Shown: positions 52,974-61,734 of the stretch, in pieces | Layout: every line of letters starts with the position of its first letter | Position numbering within the stretch: the first letter of the stretch is position 1 | DNA from: Streptomyces kronopolitis | GTDB taxonomy: Bacteria; Actinomycetota; Actinomycetes; Streptomycetales; Streptomycetaceae | Direction of reading: 5' to 3' | NCBI RefSeq assembly: GCF_014646275.1 | Contig: NZ_BMND01000019.1 | Coordinates: forward strand, 1-64,000 | Length of the DNA stretch: 64,000 bases | Program-made: the position numbers and the translations under genes | Notes under the pieces: model-generated | Databases searched by the model: none | What the model saw: only the letters and a program-made list of their open reading frames with translations | Told to the model about the DNA's origin: nothing

Positions 52974-53705
52974 TCACCCGCACGGGGGCTGGGGCACGGC
53001 ACCGGTCACCGCCGCGTCCCGGCCCGGGAGTTCGGCGATCAGCGCATAGCGTTCGTCGGTCACCTCCTTGCCCCACAGCACCGGATCACCCACCAGGCTC
53101 TCCACCCGTATCCCGGCGGCCAACGGCGCGACGAGGTCGGTGAGTTCGGCAGCCGGCAGGCCCATGGGCTCGGCCTCGCCCCAGCGGCCCTCGACCAGCA
53201 CCAGCCGCCCGCCGGGGGCCAGCAGACCGGCCCAGCGGCGCAGCGCGGCCGCGGCATCGGGCAGCGCCCACAGGACATGACGCACCAGCACCGCGTCGAA
53301 CCTCCGCTCCCCCACGGGTGGTTGGGCGGCGTCACCGACCAGGAGCGCGGCCTCGTGGCCGGCGAGCTTGGCGCGCGCCCGGGCGATCATGCGCGGTGAG
53401 CGGTCGACGCCCGTGACGCGATGCCCCTGTTCGGCGGCGAGCAGCGCCAGGCTGCCCGTGCCGCAGCCCAGGTCGAGGACGGCGGCGGGCCCGGACGGCA
53501 GCCAGGTGCGCAACCGGGCGGCCCAGGCGGCACGGACGGCCGGGTCGCGCAGGCCGTGGTCCGGCTCGTCGTCGAAGGAGGCGGCGGCCGCTTCCCAGTA
53601 GGCGGCGCCGGCGGTCGGCAGGGGCGACTCCCGGGGGCGGGCACGGGGGTTGGCGGGGGCGGAACGGGGTCGGCGGGAAGGGTCGGCAGTGGCATCGGTG
53701 CTCAT
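52974..53705 (-). CDS. SAM-dependent class I methyltransferase
   Basis: A 243-residue methyltransferase. Motif I VLDLGCGTGSLALLAAEQGHRVTGVD binds S-adenosylmethionine, then FDAVLVRHVLWALPDAAAALRRW and LLAPGGRLVLVEG give motifs II and III of the Methyltransf_11 type. The first about 35 residues are Arg/Pro-rich and probably disordered. The acceptor substrate is unknown. No strong ribosome site precedes the ATG at 53705. It is divergent from the PP2C regulator gene. Confidence 0.87.
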   Translation of the reverse strand: MSTDATADPSRRPRSAPANPRARPRESPLPTAGAAYWEAAAASFDDEPDHGLRDPAVRAAWAARLRTWLPSGPAAVLDLGCGTGSLALLAAEQGHRVTGVDRSPRMIARARAKLAGHEAALLVGDAAQPPVGERRFDAVLVRHVLWALPDAAAALRRWAGLLAPGGRLVLVEGRWGEAEPMGLPAAELTDLVAPLAAGIRVESLVGDPVLWGKEVTDERYALIAELPGRDAAVTGAVPQPPCG

Positions 53706-53899
53706 GCGCCGAGGATGGCAGCGACCACTGACAACGCCGTGCGGACGCGGTTCCCGGGCGGGCTCCGCGGGGCGGCGGCCGGTGCCGGGAAGCGCGCCCG
53801 CCAAGGGCGCAGGGAGTACCGTGGAAGGGCCGGTACGGTGCGTCGAGGACGTCCGGGAAGGGCGTCCGTCGCAGGTGGTACCGGCATTGGACCGGTCAT

Positions 53900-56434
53900 A
53901 TGAGTGTGCCCCAGAGCAGCCGTGTCTCCGGAGACGGCGTCTTCGACCTCACGCGGACGGCCGTGGTGGTGACGGATCGCGCGGGGGTCACGCAGGGCTG
54001 GACCGAGGGGGCCGAGCGGCTGCTCGGCTACCGGGTGTCCGAGGCCGTCGGCAGGCCCCTCGCGGACCTGTTCACCGGAGTGGACCCCAGCTCGGCGCCG
54101 GACAGTGAGTGGCGCACGCGGCTGGCGTCGGCGGACGGCTGGAGCGGGCTGGAGGCCGTACGCCACAAGGACGGGCACCGGCTCGACCTGGAACTTCGCA
54201 TCCTGCCGGTCCAGGACACCGAGCACGGCTCCGCACGTCTCCTGCTGGCCGCCGAGATGACACAGACCCCCTGGTCAGGAGCGAGCCGGTCGTTCCTGGA
54301 GGGGATTTTGGGGATGTCCCCGATCGGCGTGGGCATGGTGAACGCCGATCTGCGGTTCGTGTGGCTGAACGACGCGCTGGAGCGGATGGGCGGCACCAGC
54401 CGCGAGGCGCGCCTCGGCAGGCGCCTGGGGGACGTCCAGCCGGGCCTGGCCGTGAAGGCCATCGAGGCGGAGATGCGCCGGGTGCTGCGTACCGGCCTGC
54501 CCTCGGTCGGCTACGAGTACCTGGGCCGGCCGCAGTCCGATCCGCAGCGCGAGCATGCCTACTCCACGTCGTTCTTCCGCCTGGAGGACAGCGCCGGCCA
54601 GGTCCTCGGCGTCTGCTACATGGTGCTCGACGTCACGGAGAGTTACCGGTCCCGGCAGCGGATGGCGCTGCTGAACCGGGCCGGGGAGCGCATCGGCAGC
54701 TCACTGGACGTCTGGCGGACCGCGCAGGAGCTGGCCGACGCGGCGGTGCCGGATCTCGCCGACTTCGTCACCGTCGACCTGCTCGACGCGCTGCTCAGCG
54801 GCGAGCAGCCGGCCGCGGGGCCGGTCGAGGCCTCGGCGCTGTTCGCCATGCGCCGCGCGGGCCAGCAGTCCGTGCGCGAGGGCTGCCCGGAGGCCGTGGT
54901 CGCGGTCGGGGAGCGGGCCTCCTACCCGCCGTCGGCGCCCGTGGTGCTGAGCCTGACCGAGGGCAACTCCACACTGCTCCAGACGCTCGACCTCGACGAC
55001 GGCGACTGGGCGGCCGAGGACCCGGTGCACGCCGCGCAGCTGCGCGCGCTCGGCTTCCACTCGCTGATGGTGGTGCCGCTGCGGGCGCGCGGGGTCTTCC
55101 TGGGCGCCGCCGCGTTCGCCCGCTGGCAGCACACCGGGCCCTTCCAGCCCGACGACCTGGTGCTGGCCGAGGAGTTCGGCACCCGCGCCGCGATGGCCAT
55201 CGACAACGCCCGCCGATACACCCGCGAGCACACCACGGCCCTCACCCTCCAGCACAGCCTGCTGCCGCGCGATCTGCCCGACCAGTGCGCGGTGGAGGCG
55301 GCCTACCGCTATCTGCCGGCCGACTCGCTCAGCGGCGTCGGCGGCGACTGGTTCGACGTGATCCCGCTGTCCGGGGCCCGGGTCGCGCTGGTGGTCGGCG
55401 ACGTGGTCGGCCACGGCGTGCACGCCGCGGCCACCATGGGCCGGCTGCGCGCCGCCGTCCAGGCGCTGGCCGACCTGCCGCTGTCCCCGGAAGAGGTGCT
55501 GGCGCACCTCGACGACATGGTCAACCGGGTCGCCGACGACGCGCAGACCGGCACCGCCGACACCGCCGGCAACGGAGTCGTCGGCGCCACCTGCCTGTAC
55601 GCGGTCTACGACCCGGTCGCCTGTAGTTGCACGCTGGCCCGCGCCGGCCACCCCGCGCCGCTGCTGGTGAGCCCCACCGGCGCCGCCGAACTGCTGGAGC
55701 TGCCGACCGGACCGCCGCTGGGGCTGGGCGGGATGCCCTTCGAATCCGCCGAACTGCACCTGCCCGAGGGGAGTTTGCTGGCGCTCTACACCAACGGGCT
55801 GCTGATGGGGAAGGCCCTCGACCTCGACGGGGGCATCGCCCGGCTGCGCAGCGCCCTGGCCGATCCGCAGGCGCCGCTGGAGAGCCTCTGCGACACGGTG
55901 GTCGACGGGCTGCCGGGCGCCCGGCCGGTCGACGACGTGGCGCTGCTGCTGGCCCGCACCCGGGCCCTGCCGCACACCCAGCTGGCCACGTGGGAGATCC
56001 CCGCCGACCCCTCGGCGGTCGGCGAGGCCCGCAGGGCGGCGGCGGCCCGGCTGGCGGAGTGGGACCTGGAGGAGCTCGGCTTCTCCACCGAACTCATCGT
56101 CAGCGAGCTGGTCACCAACGCCATCCGGCACGCCACCGGCCCGATCAGCCTGCGGATGATCCGGGCGCGGGCGCTGATCTGCGAGGTGTCCGACACCGGC
56201 AGCACCGCCCCGCACCTCCGCCATGCCCGGACCACCGACGAGGGCGGCCGCGGCCTGTTCCTCATCGCCCGCGTCGCCCAGCGCTGGGGCACCCGCCACA
56301 CCTCCCAGGGAAAGATCATCTGGGCCGAACTCCCCCTCCGCCCGGCTCCCTTGGACGCCCCGGCGAACGACTTCACCACCCTCGCCGCCGACCTCGGCAC
56401 CCCGCCCGCCTTCACCACGGCGGACGACCAGTGA
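53900..56434 (+). CDS. PAS-PAS-GAF-PP2C-HATPase regulatory phosphatase
   Basis: An 844-residue cytoplasmic signalling protein: PAS (about 12-120), second PAS (about 130-250), GAF (about 265-440), a SpoIIE-like PP2C phosphatase (about 450-690, with GVGGDWFDVIPL and ALVVGDVVGHGVHAAATMGRLRAA carrying metal-binding Asp residues), and a C-terminal HATPase_c anti-sigma-type domain (about 700-825, with LIVSELVTNAIRHA and DEGGRGLFLIARVAQRWG). Streptomyces encodes many such proteins; they pair phosphatase and kinase activities in partner-switching around anti-sigma-factor antagonists. No sigma factor or antagonist gene is adjacent, so partners are elsewhere. Confidence 0.93.
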   Translation: MSVPQSSRVSGDGVFDLTRTAVVVTDRAGVTQGWTEGAERLLGYRVSEAVGRPLADLFTGVDPSSAPDSEWRTRLASADGWSGLEAVRHKDGHRLDLELRILPVQDTEHGSARLLLAAEMTQTPWSGASRSFLEGILGMSPIGVGMVNADLRFVWLNDALERMGGTSREARLGRRLGDVQPGLAVKAIEAEMRRVLRTGLPSVGYEYLGRPQSDPQREHAYSTSFFRLEDSAGQVLGVCYMVLDVTESYRSRQRMALLNRAGERIGSSLDVWRTAQELADAAVPDLADFVTVDLLDALLSGEQPAAGPVEASALFAMRRAGQQSVREGCPEAVVAVGERASYPPSAPVVLSLTEGNSTLLQTLDLDDGDWAAEDPVHAAQLRALGFHSLMVVPLRARGVFLGAAAFARWQHTGPFQPDDLVLAEEFGTRAAMAIDNARRYTREHTTALTLQHSLLPRDLPDQCAVEAAYRYLPADSLSGVGGDWFDVIPLSGARVALVVGDVVGHGVHAAATMGRLRAAVQALADLPLSPEEVLAHLDDMVNRVADDAQTGTADTAGNGVVGATCLYAVYDPVACSCTLARAGHPAPLLVSPTGAAELLELPTGPPLGLGGMPFESAELHLPEGSLLALYTNGLLMGKALDLDGGIARLRSALADPQAPLESLCDTVVDGLPGARPVDDVALLLARTRALPHTQLATWEIPADPSAVGEARRAAAARLAEWDLEELGFSTELIVSELVTNAIRHATGPISLRMIRARALICEVSDTGSTAPHLRHARTTDEGGRGLFLIARVAQRWGTRHTSQGKIIWAELPLRPAPLDAPANDFTTLAADLGTPPAFTTADDQ

Positions 56435-56723
56435 GCCGGAACCCCCCACCGGCCCCACCCGCGCCGCCCGTTTCCTCCCGGCCTGCCTGTGCCCCCGCTT
56501 AGCGGCTCCTTAAGCCCACCATAAAGATCATCCGCATCGCCCTCCGTGCCGTAAATCCGCTGTTCAGCGGGGCTAGCGTGCTTCTCGCAAGGCGGCGTTG
56601 CGAGGCGCCGGCACCGTTCACCGGGGGGCGGTGCCGTCGTGCGCATCCCGACCCCCCACCACTGGCGCCGCCCTTGCTCCCCCTGCCCCGGCTGGATGCC
56701 CACTGATGAAGGAGACCCCCACG

Positions 56724-57734
56724 ATGACCGCTCGTCGTAAGGCCACCGGGATCGCGCTGGTCGGTGCCGCGCCGCTCGTGCTCACCGTGCTCGCCGCGAG
56801 CCCGGCCGCCGCGCACGGTTCGATGACGGATCCGGTGAGCCGGGTCTCGGCCTGCTACGCGGAGGGGCCGGAGAGCCCGCAGTCCGCGGCGTGCAAGGCC
56901 GCCGTGCGGGTCGGCGGGAGCCAGGCGCTCTACGACTGGAACGGGGTGCGGGACGGCGAGGCCGGCGGCAAGTCGAAGACCCGGATCCCGAACGGCAAGC
57001 TGTGCAGCGCCAACAACCCCGCGTACAAGGGCCTGGACCTGGCGCGGGCCGACTGGCCGTCCTCCCGTATGCGGGCCGGGACGCACACGTTCCACTACAA
57101 GGCCACCGCCCCGCACAAGGGCTCCTTCGAGCTGTACCTCACCAAGAAGGGCTACGACCCGGCCAAGCCGCTGAAGTGGTCCGACCTGGAGTCGAAGCCG
57201 TTCGTGAAGGTGACCGACCCGAAGCTGACCAACGGTGAGTACGTCTTCAGCGGGAAGGTGCCGGCGCGGTCCGGGCGCCACCTGATCTACAGCATCTGGC
57301 AGCGGTCGGACAGCCCGGAGGCGTTCTACACCTGCTCCGACGTCGTCTTCGGGAAGGGCGCGGCCGCCGGAGCCAGCGTGAAGTCCGCGCCCCTGGCCTC
57401 CGCGCCGACCGACAGCCAGATCGCGGCGGGCGCCGCGAAGTCGTCGATGGACATGAGCCACCACGACCACCAGGGCGCCGGTGCGGACGGCCACACCGGC
57501 ACCGTGCGGTCGGCGAGCGCCGAGGACCCCGCGGTGGGCGGGGGCGCGGACGCCTCCGGCAACGCCCCGCGGCCCGACGGCGGCGCCCGTCCGGCCGGCA
57601 CCCGGCAGCTGGCGGAGACCGGCGGTGACAGCTCCACCGCCCCGCTGGCCGCCACCGGCGCCGCCGTCGTGGCCCTGGGCGCCGGCGTGCTGATCGCCAC
57701 CACCCGCCGCAAGGCCGCCCGGTCCCGCGGCTGA
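56724..57734 (+). CDS. Sortase-anchored AA10 lytic polysaccharide monooxygenase
   Basis: A 336-residue precursor. A signal peptide ends at ASPAAA, exposing His31 (HGSMTDPVSR), the N-terminal copper ligand of the histidine brace; the second ligand is probably His131 in APHKGSFELYL. Paired cysteines fit the AA10 fold (to about residue 215). A low-complexity linker then leads to LAETG (296-300), a hydrophobic helix and a basic tail, the layout of a cell-wall sorting signal for class E sortases. The enzyme oxidatively cleaves chitin or cellulose; here it would stay attached to the wall. The ATG at 56724 has AAGGAG about 9 nt upstream and was preferred over 56706. A strong terminator follows. Confidence 0.92.
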   Translation: MTARRKATGIALVGAAPLVLTVLAASPAAAHGSMTDPVSRVSACYAEGPESPQSAACKAAVRVGGSQALYDWNGVRDGEAGGKSKTRIPNGKLCSANNPAYKGLDLARADWPSSRMRAGTHTFHYKATAPHKGSFELYLTKKGYDPAKPLKWSDLESKPFVKVTDPKLTNGEYVFSGKVPARSGRHLIYSIWQRSDSPEAFYTCSDVVFGKGAAAGASVKSAPLASAPTDSQIAAGAAKSSMDMSHHDHQGAGADGHTGTVRSASAEDPAVGGGADASGNAPRPDGGARPAGTRQLAETGGDSSTAPLAATGAAVVALGAGVLIATTRRKAARSRG

Positions 57735-57818
57735 CCTGCGCGGTTGACCGGCCACCCGGCCGATCGGTCCCGTGACGGTCCGCCCGTGACCGATCCGTCG
57801 GCCCGGAAGCCCGGGAGC

Positions 57819-57857
57819 GGCGCCGCCTCCCCGTCCGGTGAACGGGGAGGCGGCGCC
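57819..57857 (+). terminator. Strong terminator after the LPMO gene
   Basis: A perfect 16-bp stem (GGCGCCGCCTCCCCGT and its complement) with the 7-nt loop CCGGTGA, followed by GTTT. It lies 84 bp after the stop codon. Confidence 0.8.
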
Positions 57858-57913
57858 GTTTCCGTCCCCCGTCCACCCGCTTCGGACCGTTTCGGAGGGG
57901 TATCTCCGGCATG

Positions 57914-57929
57914 TGGAGAGTACCCTCCA
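57914..57929. promoter_or_regulatory. Candidate autoregulatory operator of the TetR gene
   Basis: TGGAGAGTACCCTCCA is a 16-bp palindrome with a single symmetric mismatch pair, 4 bp before the ATG at 57934. Binding here would block initiation. Confidence 0.5.
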
Positions 57930-57933
57930 GAAC

Positions 57934-58521
57934 ATGGCCAGGCCCTCCCGCTTCGACACCCCGCGGCTGCTCGACGCCGCCGTGCGGCTGGCGGCCGACG
58001 CCGGGCCGTCGGGGGTCACCATGTCCGCGGTCGCGGCGGCCGTCGGCGCGCCCAGCGGCTCGCTCTACCACCGCTTCCCCGGCCGGTCCGCGCTGCTCGC
58101 CGAGGTGTGGCTGCGGACCGTCGAGGGCTTCCAGGAGGGCTACTTCGAGGCCCTGGAGTCGTCGGACGACCCCCTCTCGGGGGCCCGGGCCGCCGCCCGG
58201 CACGTCGTGGCGTGGAGCCGCACCCATCCCCGGGAGGCCGCGCTGCTGCTGTACGGGGCCCACGACTTCGGCCACGACGACTGGCCGGATGAGTACCTGC
58301 TGCGGGCCGAGGACGGGAACATGCAGGTCCGGGCCGCCATGGCGGCGCTCGCGGGGGCGCTGGGGATGCACGGCCGCCCCGCCCTGGACCGGGTGACGCT
58401 CGCGGTCATCGACCTCCCGCTGGCAGTGGTGCGCCGCCATCTGCGCGGCGGACACCCGCTGCCCCCGCACGCCGAGGACCTCGCCGAGCAGTGCACCACC
58501 GCCCTGCTGGCCGACGGCTGA
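57934..58521 (+). CDS. TetR-family regulator
   Basis: A 195-residue TetR protein. The helix-turn-helix segment GVTMSAVAAAVGAPSGSLYHRFPGRSALLAEVW lies at about residues 28-60; the C-terminal helical domain (YGAHDFGHDDWPDEYLLRAEDGN, later LPLAVVRRHLRGG) is unclassified. The start ATG at 57934 directly follows a palindrome that may serve as its own operator; a stop-free extension to 57838 runs through the preceding terminator and is rejected. It is convergent with the lipase gene, so its target cannot be inferred from position. Confidence 0.87.
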   Translation: MARPSRFDTPRLLDAAVRLAADAGPSGVTMSAVAAAVGAPSGSLYHRFPGRSALLAEVWLRTVEGFQEGYFEALESSDDPLSGARAAARHVVAWSRTHPREAALLLYGAHDFGHDDWPDEYLLRAEDGNMQVRAAMAALAGALGMHGRPALDRVTLAVIDLPLAVVRRHLRGGHPLPPHAEDLAEQCTTALLADG

Positions 58522-58565
58522 CGGCGGCGGCCCCGGGTACGCGGCCGGTCCGGTCCTCGCCGACA

Positions 58566-58602
58566 CCGGTCCGGCCCCCTCGCCGACAGGGGGCCGGACC
58601 GG
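58566..58602. terminator. Bidirectional terminator between TetR and lipase genes
   Basis: A perfect 15-bp stem (CCGGTCCGGCCCCCT and its complement) with a 7-nt loop. It lies 44 bp after the TetR stop and 7 bp after the convergent lipase stop. Confidence 0.75.
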
Positions 58603-58609
58603 CTCCCGG

Positions 58610-59461
58610 TCAGCCCGAGGTGCAGGTCGTCCGGGTGGCGTGGGCCGGGTCGAGGGCGTTGGCCGTCTCGTGGAAGGCGACCCGGTCGAGGAGTCCGATG
58701 GCCACGTGCTCGGAGAGGTCGAGCGCGCACAGGTCCTGGAGCACGACGTTGTGCACATCGGGGCCGTCGAGGAACTGGGTCCGGTAGGGCGTGACGACCT
58801 CGTCGTAGCGGGTGGCGAGCACGGTGTAGTGGACCCCGGGGACGGTGTCGCCGCCCTCGTTGAGGCGGCGCAGGATGTCGGAGCCGGCGATCTGGTCGGT
58901 CAGGCCCGGGGTCGCCCTGTCGAGGTACTGCTTGGCACCGGGGAAGTACGGCAGCAGGCGGGTCAGCCCGTCCAGGTCGGTGCCGTGGTTGTCGGGGGCC
59001 AGCCCGACCAGCGTGTGCACCTTGTCCGCGCCGCCGTGGAACTTCAGGTACACCCGCGCCATCATGCCGCCCTGCGAGTGGCCGACGAGGTCGGCCTGCC
59101 GCGTCCCGGTGGCGGCCAGCACCCGGTCGACGAAGTCGGCGAGCTGCCCGGCGGAGGCGTCGACCGGGCCCAGCCCGTGGAAGAGCGGGACGCCGGGCAG
59201 CTGGCCGTAGTCCAGGGAGAAGACGCAGTAGCCGCGGGCCACCAAGTAGGGCGCCAGGCCCAGCCAGTTGTCGACGGAGTTGCCGAGGGTGCCGTGCACC
59301 AGGACCACCGGCCGCGGGTGGTCGGCGGAGGGCTTGCAGGAGTAGTTGTTCCAGCCGCTGCTGACGGTGGGGGCGTCGGCGGCGGCGGGCACGGTGGCGG
59401 CACCGAAGGCCAGGGCGAGGGCGGAGAGGCAGGTCAGCGCTCTTGACCAGCGCAGCTTCAT
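58610..59461 (-). CDS. Secreted triacylglycerol lipase/esterase (EstA type)
   Basis: A 283-residue precursor. A signal peptide (about residues 1-28, cleaved near AAADA) precedes an alpha/beta-hydrolase domain. VVLVHGTLGNSVDNW carries the oxyanion-hole loop, LVGHSQGGMMARVYL the nucleophile Ser. A late Asp and His (for example in HVAIGLLDRVAFHETANA) should complete the triad. Paired cysteines suggest disulphides in the exported enzyme. The family hydrolyses medium- to long-chain acyl esters. The ATG at 59461 has AAGGAG upstream. Monocistronic. Confidence 0.9.
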   Translation of the reverse strand: MKLRWSRALTCLSALALAFGAATVPAAADAPTVSSGWNNYSCKPSADHPRPVVLVHGTLGNSVDNWLGLAPYLVARGYCVFSLDYGQLPGVPLFHGLGPVDASAGQLADFVDRVLAATGTRQADLVGHSQGGMMARVYLKFHGGADKVHTLVGLAPDNHGTDLDGLTRLLPYFPGAKQYLDRATPGLTDQIAGSDILRRLNEGGDTVPGVHYTVLATRYDEVVTPYRTQFLDGPDVHNVVLQDLCALDLSEHVAIGLLDRVAFHETANALDPAHATRTTCTSG

Positions 59462-59792
59462 ACGATGCTCCTTGCGGGGTGAGGGGGACTCCGACGTGCT
59501 CGGTGAGTCGTTCACGCGATCCGGATCGCAAGGGCCAACGCAGTTGACTGACAAGTAAGTTACGGCCGGGTAAGCGAGATGTGCCAGCGGCGTGACGGTG
59601 AAGGAAGCGCCACACAATCCTCACCGGATGTCCGGGGTGCGCGGCGGCCGGACCGTGCTGCGCGCGGCGCGCGGCACGGCGCCTCTCCTGTCCCGCCGCC
59701 CGGGCGGCCGGTCGCGGTGCGTAACTGCGTTCGCCCCAGGTCCTGTTGGGCTCCGGCGGGACCGCGCGCCCGGTCCGGACGCGGACGGTCGA

Positions 59793-59815
59793 TTGTCAGT
59801 GGCATCGCGTACATT
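59793..59815 (+). promoter_or_regulatory. PafBC-type (RecA-NDp) DNA-damage promoter motif
   Basis: TTGTCAGTG (59793-59801), 8 bp, then TACATT (59810-59815) fits the consensus TTGTCRGTG-N8-TANNNT described for LexA-independent, PafBC-activated DNA-damage promoters in mycobacteria. It ends 38 bp before the flavoprotein start. The rest of the 392-bp gap 59462-59853 shows no gene. Confidence 0.7.
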
Positions 59816-59853
59816 CGGTGATGCCTTGACCGAGCGAGTGAGGGGAGACGCCG

Positions 59854-60537
59854 ATGGGGACGGCGGAAGCGGCGGACACGGCTGGAGCGGCGGACGCGGC
59901 GGGGGCGGCGGACGCGGCCGGGCTGGTGGAGATCTCGTCGGCGGCGGAGCTGCGCGAACTGATCGGTGAGCCCTCCGCCCATGCCGCGCACAAGACCCGG
60001 CACCGCCTGCACGAACTCGACCGCCAGTGGCTGGCCCGCTCGCCGTTCTGCATGCTGGCCACCGCGGATGCGCAGGGCCGCTGCGACGTCTCCCCCAAGG
60101 GCGACCCCGCGGGCTTCACCCACGTCCTGGACGACACCACCCTCGTGATCCCCGACCGCCCCGGCAACAAGCGCATGGACGGCCTGATGAACGTCCTGGC
60201 CAATCCGTATGTCGGGCTGGACTACGTCCTTCCGGGGCGCTGTGACACCCTGCGCATCAACGGCCGTGCCCGGCTGCTGCGCGATGCCCCGTTCTTCGAC
60301 GACCTGGTCGTCCGGGGCCACCGCCCGCGGCTGGCGCTGCTGGTGGAGGTCGAGGAGGTCTTCTACCACTGCTCCAAGGCGTTCTTGCGCTCGGAGCTGT
60401 GGAAGCCGGAGACCTGGGAGCCGGACGCCCTGCCGTCGCGGGCCCGGATAGTCAAGGGCGTCGAGGCCCAGGATCTGCCCCTGGAGGAGCTGGAGCGGCA
60501 CTACGGCCCGCGGTACGCGGAGCGGCTGTACGGCTGA
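59854..60537 (+). CDS. PPOX-class FMN flavoprotein (MSMEG_1061 type)
   Basis: A 227-residue protein of the pyridoxamine 5'-phosphate oxidase-like split-barrel fold. FCMLATADAQGRCDVSPKGDPAGFTHVLDDTTLVIPDRPGNKRMDGLMNVLANPYVGL is the flavin-binding core, followed by RINGRARLLRDAPFFDD and the C-terminal IVKGVEAQDLPLEELERHYG. The first 25 residues are an Ala/Asp/Gly repeat, probably disordered. Relatives reduce or oxidise small molecules with FMN or F420; the substrate is unknown. The ATG has AGGGGAG upstream. A DNA-damage-type promoter motif precedes it, and it is convergent with the ImuB-like/dnaE2 genes. Confidence 0.85.
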   Translation: MGTAEAADTAGAADAAGAADAAGLVEISSAAELRELIGEPSAHAAHKTRHRLHELDRQWLARSPFCMLATADAQGRCDVSPKGDPAGFTHVLDDTTLVIPDRPGNKRMDGLMNVLANPYVGLDYVLPGRCDTLRINGRARLLRDAPFFDDLVVRGHRPRLALLVEVEEVFYHCSKAFLRSELWKPETWEPDALPSRARIVKGVEAQDLPLEELERHYGPRYAERLYG

Positions 60538-60630
60538 GCGACCGGGGCGGGTCCGGGCGCCGGGCCGGACGGCGGGCCGACGCCGGGTGCGGGGTGCATT
60601 GGGGCCGGTGAGTCACGAACGGCCGGTGGG

Positions 60631-61734
60631 TCACGGCCGGGTAGCACCGGGGCCGGAAGGTTTCGCGCCCCGGAGCGGGGGCGGGCGGCCGGCTCCGCCG
60701 AAGGCCGCCGCGGGTCGTACGCTCCCGTCCCCGAAGCGGGCCCTGGCCCGGTCGACGGCCGCCTCGATGCGGTGCGCCCGGTCGTCGGACGGGTCGAAGG
60801 ACAGCTGGCGGGCGGCGAGTTCGGCGCGGCACAGGTCCTCCGCGCGCAGCGCCACCGACCGCACCCGCGCCCGCTGCAGCCCGAGCGCGGCGTGCAGCGC
60901 GTACGCCGCCTCGACCAGCGCGGGACCGTGCGCGGTCGGCCCGGCCAGCCGCCGGGTGCGGGTGGTGGTGGAGCGGTCGGCGTAGCGGACGGTGAGGGTG
61001 AGCGCGCGGGCCACCTGTCCGCTCGCCCGCATCCGGGCCCCGAGGCCGTCCGCGAGCGAGAGCAGCGCCCGCCGGCGGCGGTCCGGGTCCAACTCGTCGT
61101 GGGCGAAGCGGTGTTCCGCCGCCGCCGAGCGGGCCGCGGCGTTGGGGACCACCGGCGTCGGGTCGATGCCGCGGGCCCGCTCGTACACCACCCGGCCGGT
61201 CCGCGCGCCGAGGATCCGCTGGAGGGTCGCGGGCGGTGCGGCGGCGACCCGGCCGACGCTGTCGAGCCCGTAGGCGCACAGGGCGCGCGCGGCCGCCGGG
61301 CCGACACCGTGCAGCGCCGAGGCCGGCCGGCGGTCGAGGAACGCGGCGACGGCGGCGGCGTCATCGGGGACGACCCTGATCTCCCCCGGGGCCGCTCCCT
61401 GGGCCGCCATCCGGGCGAGCAGCGGGTTGACGGCGATCCCGATCGTGCACCGCACGCCGTGCCAGGCCAGCGCGCGCAGCCGCACCAGTTCGGCCAGGCC
61501 CGCCGCGTCCCGGTCGAAGTAGCGCAGCGCACCGCGGACGTCCGCCAGCGCGGCGTCCGGCGGCAGCGCCTCGATCACCGGCGTGAACTGTGCGAGCAGT
61601 TGCAGCAGTTGCGCGAAGCACCCGGCGCCCAGCGGGGTGCCGTCGGCGGTCCGGAAGCGGATGTGCAGCATGCCCGGCTGCCGCTCGGCGGGGACTGCCG
61701 CCGGGCCGGGTCCGGTGTCGGCGCCGGGGGTCAT
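60631..61734 (-). CDS. ImuB-like Y-family polymerase homologue
   Basis: A 367-residue protein related to Y-family polymerases. The palm opening MLHIRFRTADGTPLGAG lacks the DxD of active enzymes, and the usual DEAFLD element is replaced by PPDAALADVRG, so the catalytic carboxylates seem absent, as in ImuB. The helix-hairpin-helix LHGVGPAAARALCAYGLDSVGRVAA and a little-finger domain follow; QLSF near residue 325 could be a clamp-binding element. In mycobacteria ImuB is the non-catalytic adaptor that brings DnaE2 to the clamp for damage-induced mutagenesis. The ATG overlaps the dnaE2 stop (ATGA). No imuA gene is seen in the window. Confidence 0.82.
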   Translation of the reverse strand: MTPGADTGPGPAAVPAERQPGMLHIRFRTADGTPLGAGCFAQLLQLLAQFTPVIEALPPDAALADVRGALRYFDRDAAGLAELVRLRALAWHGVRCTIGIAVNPLLARMAAQGAAPGEIRVVPDDAAAVAAFLDRRPASALHGVGPAAARALCAYGLDSVGRVAAAPPATLQRILGARTGRVVYERARGIDPTPVVPNAAARSAAAEHRFAHDELDPDRRRRALLSLADGLGARMRASGQVARALTLTVRYADRSTTTRTRRLAGPTAHGPALVEAAYALHAALGLQRARVRSVALRAEDLCRAELAARQLSFDPSDDRAHRIEAAVDRARARFGDGSVRPAAAFGGAGRPPPLRGAKPSGPGATRP

